From assembly GCF_000188695.1 (NCBI RefSeq), contig NW_004754932.1:1438000-1466840 (forward strand): DNA of 28,841 nucleotides, in the 5' to 3' direction. Source of the DNA: Salpingoeca rosetta. Its lineage: Eukaryota > Opisthokonta > Choanoflagellata > Craspedida > Salpingoecidae. Made by a program: the position numbers and the translations under genes. This document shows, piece by piece, positions 25,414 through 28,841 of this stretch. Under the pieces are notes generated by a model. The model did no database searches. It was given only the letters and a program-made list of their open reading frames with translations, and was not told where the DNA came from. Position 1 is the first letter of the stretch. Each line of letters starts with the position of its first letter.

Positions 25414-25967
25414 GGTGAGTCGTGGTACTGTCGTTGCACAAGCAGGTTTGGGTGAACGGTTAGCAGGACATGCGCCTCGCGCCACTCACTGAATGGGTTA
25501 AGACGACCAAGCAAAGCAAAGAAGACCGAGCAATGAAGCATAAAAGCAACAACACCAACAAAATGTGCGACGAAGCATATAATATGGCAACGACAAACAA
25601 AAACCAAATTCAAAACAGGAACCACCGACAGCAAACTACAGCCCAAAACCAGCACCACACACACACACACACACACACATGTACACCAGGGCGCACACAC
25701 ATACACACACATACAAGGACACGTGCGTACGTTGTTCGTGGTGAAACCCGCGCTGTGCACTCCGTGGCAAGCGAGAACAGAGAGAGGGCAAAGACAACAA
25801 CAAACAAACGCGGTGGTTGGAGGCGATGGCACCACAACCCAAGAAGCAACAAGCAACAGGGCGTTGCGCGTCGTCGCTGAAGAATGGCAAAACAACAGCA
25901 CAAAGCGTAGCGCGTTCTGGGTGATTTCAATTTTGATGACGTCAGCAGCACGCAAGCAGGGGAGCGA
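25414..25967. other. Region upstream of the MyTH4-FERM-SH3 gene
   Basis: About 550 bp that should carry the promoter and 5' untranslated region. It is purine/A-rich on the plus strand, with a CA run (25653-25679) and CA/TACACA repeats up to 25720. Searching both strands gave no myosin motor, IQ motif or other recognisable exon. No core promoter element was identified. Confidence 0.55.
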
Positions 25968-26408
25968 ATGAAGACTCACAAACGCAAAAAGGAGGAGCGA
26001 GCGAACAACACACACACAAACGAACCAAACTCCACAAGAACGGGCCGGCACGACTACATGCAGAACGCCATCGCCCGGGCCTTCATGCAGCTCAACCGCC
26101 GCGCGACACAAGAGCCCTCCGGCTTCCCAGGCGCAGGCGGCAAGCGCGGTGACATCCTCAGCTTCGACAAGTCTGGCGATTACACCGTGTTTGACCTCGT
26201 GTTTGCCGCCCCCGCGGCCAGCTCATACCAACCACAGGCCGCCAAAGTCAACCTCTACGCGGCGTCGCAGGCGGAACAACGCAAGATCAAGAAGTACCAG
26301 GCCATCCTACGAGACCAGGGCGACTTCAAATTTGTGCCGATTGCGATCGAGGCTGGCTCGGGCGCCTGGGGCTCGAAGTTCCCGGAAGTTCTTCAGCATC
26401 CCGCATAA
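25968..26408 (+). CDS. Intronless ORF resembling the C-terminal nuclease-like tail of retroelement polyproteins
   Basis: The ORF encodes up to 146 aa ending with TAA at 26406-26408. The first 26 residues are low-complexity Lys/Thr/Asn; similarity starts at about 26046 with GRHDYMQNAIARAF. It continues with KRGDILSF, DYTVFDLVF, AAPAASSYQPQAA, QRKIKKYQAI and FVPIAIEAGSGAWG. From memory, this pattern (RHD, then a GD/PD pair, V-D-hydrophobic strand, Tyr, Lys-rich helix, F-x-P-x-x-x-E-x-x-G-x-W-G) is the domain found after reverse transcriptase in many non-LTR-type elements and resembles a PD-(D/E)XK nuclease core. No reverse transcriptase is present upstream, so it is most likely a 5'-truncated copy. 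A small host gene derived from such a tail is the alternative. It is the only plus-strand gene candidate and is followed by AT-rich DNA unlike its surroundings. Confidence 0.5.
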   Translation: MKTHKRKKEERANNTHTNEPNSTRTGRHDYMQNAIARAFMQLNRRATQEPSGFPGAGGKRGDILSFDKSGDYTVFDLVFAAPAASSYQPQAAKVNLYAASQAEQRKIKKYQAILRDQGDFKFVPIAIEAGSGAWGSKFPEVLQHPA

Positions 26409-26470
26409 ACTCTACAGATATAAGAACTTCATATCAACTAAACTAATAATCCTACATATACAATAAGCAG
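26409..26470 (+). other. AT-rich tail after the retroelement-like ORF
   Basis: About 60 bp of distinctly A/T-rich sequence with ATAT and AATAA motifs follow the stop codon. Nothing else in the window has this composition. It may be the 3' untranslated region or 3' end of the element. It is followed by an A-rich stretch and the CA repeat at 26494-26535. Confidence 0.5.
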
Positions 26471-26486
26471 TAAAACACACAATAGA

Positions 26487-26493
<7 letters not shown>

Positions 26494-26527
<34 letters not shown>

Positions 26528-26534
26528 ACACACA
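26494..26534. repeat. (CA)n microsatellite at the end of the UTP20 fragment
   Basis: A CA run with one TA interruption that begins directly at the donor after the last UTP20 exon (sense GTGTGTGTG). No further UTP20 exon is found beyond it. Confidence 0.95.
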
Positions 26535-26535
26535 C

Positions 26536-28548
26536 CGGCTGGGGAGGCGACGTTGAATGTCTTCAAGCGCTCTGTGAGCTGGGGCCCCATCTCCGTGTTG
26601 ACAGCCATCATGGGCTCCAGGTACTTGCGCACCACGCGGCTGAACGAAGCGCTTGCCTTGAGGGCGTTGGCGCGGATGTTCGCGTCAGAATGGTGCAGGA
26701 AGTTGTGCACAATCGCCTGCAGGCGCTCCCACTCCATCAGCGCCTTCCCGTTGTTGAAGCTGGCGAGCACAGAGAGCATGGCCTCCATCTGGCTCAGCGC
26801 GACCTTTCGCCGCTTGCGCACCATGCGCACCATCTGCCGCCGCCGCCGCCAGAACACGCGACGACGCGCAGCCGCCGTTGGATCATACGCCTGCACAGCA
26901 TCGTCGCCATCGTTGGTGGCGTCGGCACCATCGCGCTTCGTGTCATCATCGTCAGCGTTGTCGTTGGAAGTGTCATCCTCCCGCTTGGGGCGCTTGCTAT
27001 CACGTCCACCACGGCCACGACCACGTCCTCGACCACGACCACGACCACGACCACGGCCACGACCACCACGACCACGACCACCACGACCACCACGACCACC
27101 ACGACCACCACGACGACCGTCGTGCTGCATGGCGCTGCGCTTCCGGCGCCGTTCATCATTGTCCCCATCGTCCTCCTCCTCGTTGACGCTCTCATCGTCA
27201 CTGAGGTTGTCGAGGTCGCCGCCAAGATCCTCAATGCCGAGCGACTGCATCGAAATGCCTGCAGGCACGCACGACAACATGCAGATTGTGAAGCGAGGAT
27301 TCGACGGTAAGTATTGAGCACAAGCGCTGAGGTCGGCACAGCAACCCGTGCAAACAACAGGTGTCATTTTAACCCTCTGCAATCGCCACAGCAGGGTGGA
27401 AGCGAGATCACATGCATGTTGGAGCAAAATAAAGACACGACAGCAGCGCGTGAACGCACCCGCGAGGCCGGCGTTTGCAACGGAAATGTCCTGCAGTTTT
27501 CCTGCTCCCTCTTCGACCACCAGGTAGTCGTCGTGCAGCTGGAGGAACTTCTCAACCAGCGTCCTGTTGAGGTGGACGGAGGGATGGCCATGAGCATGGA
27601 GACGAGCGGAGATGGGAAAGGGGGATACAATACAACAACGTTCAAGCGCAGCCCTCTGTTGAGCAGCAATGGTGCTGAATCCCCGGTACACATCAAACCA
27701 AATGCACCAATCTCGCAGGCAGGATGGCTTGCACAGGCAATCTCACAAACGCACGCGCACAGGCGATCTCACAAACACACGCACACACGCGCACAGGCGA
27801 TCTCACAAACACACACGCATGCACATACAACAAGCATACCAACGCACCTGTGCTTTTGCTCGGTGAGGAGGGGCCAGGTGTTGGCGAGCTCGGCAAAGGT
27901 TTGCATCAGCTTGAGCACATCAACGCGCGGTTGCGGGCACACGGCGTTGACAAACCGGTCTGCAACCTGCGTCATGTTGTTGTCCCAGTCCGGCTTCTGC
28001 AGAAGGTTGACGCGATGCTCCAGCGGGTGCACCAGACACCGGAACGACAGCACGTCCAAGCGGTCGTCGACGATGCGGTGTGCCGAGTCTGTCACCTGCT
28101 GCTGGCCAATGGTGCGCGCCTGCTCCGTCATGATCTCGCCCATCTCCACGCTCGCGTCAAGCACGCGCATGAACTTGTCCTCAAAGAGCGTCCACAGCAC
28201 GAGCGGGCGGCAACGGGCAAACTCGCCAAGCGCCTTCTTCGCGTCGGCCCACAGCAGCGTGAGGTTGACGTGGTGCAGGCCAAGCAGGTATGCCATGGTC
28301 AGGCGGAGCAGCATGTCGGGGGTGCGGCTCAGGTACTTGCCCGAGGACGCGCGCATAATCTGAAGCCGCTTGTCTCTGTTGCAGATGAAGGAAGGGAGGT
28401 GGAGTGAGCAAGAAGAGAGGGTGAAGGAGATCATGGATTGCGACGAAGAAGTTGGCCATGAAAGAGTGAGGGTGGTGTGGATGTCAGGACAATAACACAA
28501 GCAGAGCAAACTCGGACGCTCACAAGACGACAACACGCTCATCAGCAC

Positions 28549-28598
<50 letters not shown>

Positions 28599-28841
28599 TG
28601 AGCTCACCTGTGGGCGTGAAGGGTGAGGGGAAGCGCCTCTGCTGTTCGCAGGAGGTGCATGATGTCACAAGGGGCCGTCGAGTTGCGTCGTGCTCACTTC
28701 CAGCACGTCGCCTTCGCTCTTCTTGTCTTCCGTCATCATCGCCATCCGCATCGTCGTCGTCAGTGCTGGTGGGGTCTTTGCCGTGCTTGTTGCCCTTGCC
28801 CCTTGTTGCCCTTTGCCTTGGCCTTGTTTTTCTTCTTCCCT
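26536..28841 (-). CDS. UTP20: UTP20 (DRIM) fragment, SSU processome component, open at both ends
   Basis: UTP20 is a very large HEAT-repeat nucleolar protein needed for U3 snoRNA-dependent 18S rRNA processing. Exons: beyond 28841 to 28608, 28375-27848, 27563-27460, 27258-26536; joins from 28608 on are in phase. About 530 residues are seen, matching the middle of animal UTP20. Blocks in order: DIMHLLRTAEALPLTLHAHR; LTMAYLLGLHHVNLTLLW; VLDASVEMGEIMTEQ; DDRLDVLSFRCLVHPLEH; an acidic plus Arg/Gly-rich linker (27000-27258); then the HEAT block MLSVLASFNNGKALMEWERL and NFLHHSDANIRANALKAS. The last exon ends with a phase-1 donor at 26535 and no continuation, although UTP20 normally has well over 1000 further residues. 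In the right-most exon the frame changes three times (near 28800, 28731 and 28670), each explained by one surplus base. It is therefore a broken or mis-sequenced copy as it stands. Function as UTP20 is well supported by order and spacing of blocks. Confidence 0.8.
27001..27118. repeat. Coding CCACGA/CCACCACGA repeat encoding an Arg-Gly tract
   Basis: On the sense strand GGTCGTGG and GGTGGTCGT units encode RGGRGG repeats passing into alternating Arg-Gly for about 38 residues, flanked by KRP and acidic stretches. It is an RGG-type low-complexity insert in the acidic linker of UTP20. Confidence 0.9.
28550..28592. repeat. (CA)n microsatellite after a UTP20 donor
   Basis: About 20 CA units, beginning about 15 bp past the donor at 28607 in the sense direction, where it reads as GT repeats. 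Confidence 0.95.

Overview
The window is nuclear DNA from an intron-rich eukaryote. Every recognisable multi-exon gene is split by short GT-AG introns of roughly 100-420 bp. Exons are GC-rich, and introns and intergenic DNA are packed with CA/GT, CAA, CAAA and CAACA microsatellites. Domain content (a myosin-VII-type MyTH4-FERM-SH3 protein, a FYVE coiled-coil protein, an ABCC transporter, mitochondrial citrate synthase, the SSU-processome protein UTP20) fits a holozoan protist such as a choanoflagellate. That placement is an inference; no marker gene proves it. One assembly gap (Ns, 12725-13405) lies inside a coding exon.

Layout, low to high coordinate. (1) 135-8895, minus: 26 exons of an ABCC/MRP-type ABC transporter (NBD1-TMD2-NBD2); the first membrane domain is missing. 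(2) 9281-12036, minus: a complete six-exon mitochondrial citrate synthase, 458 aa. (3) 13406-19154, minus: a coiled-coil protein of more than 1600 aa with a FYVE zinc finger, then a PDZ-like domain, then a Gln/Thr/Lys-rich tail that runs into the gap. (4) 20021-25413, minus: a 14-exon, 618-aa MyTH4-FERM-SH3 protein resembling half of a myosin VII tail without its motor. (5) 25968-26408, plus: an intronless ORF resembling the C-terminal nuclease-like tail of retroelement polyproteins, the only plus-strand gene candidate. (6) 26536-28841, minus: four exons of UTP20, open at the right edge and ending abruptly at a CA repeat.

The genes do not form a pathway. ABCC (membrane export), citrate synthase (TCA cycle), the FYVE protein (probably PI3P endosomes), the MyTH4-FERM-SH3 protein (actin/microtubule-membrane linkage) and UTP20 (18S rRNA processing) are a head-to-tail minus-strand array with short spacers. 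Exon boundaries were worked out by hand from splice signals, reading phase and conserved protein motifs; within the complete gene models all phases agree.

Points that deserve most attention: a tendency for GT repeats to follow 5' splice sites and CA repeats to precede 3' splice sites on the sense strand; a GC-AG intron in the ABCC gene; the FYVE+PDZ architecture with internal coiled-coil repeats; the motor-less myosin-VII-like tail; and genes that stop short (ABCC, UTP20), each at a long dinucleotide repeat, so that true truncation and assembly error must be told apart.
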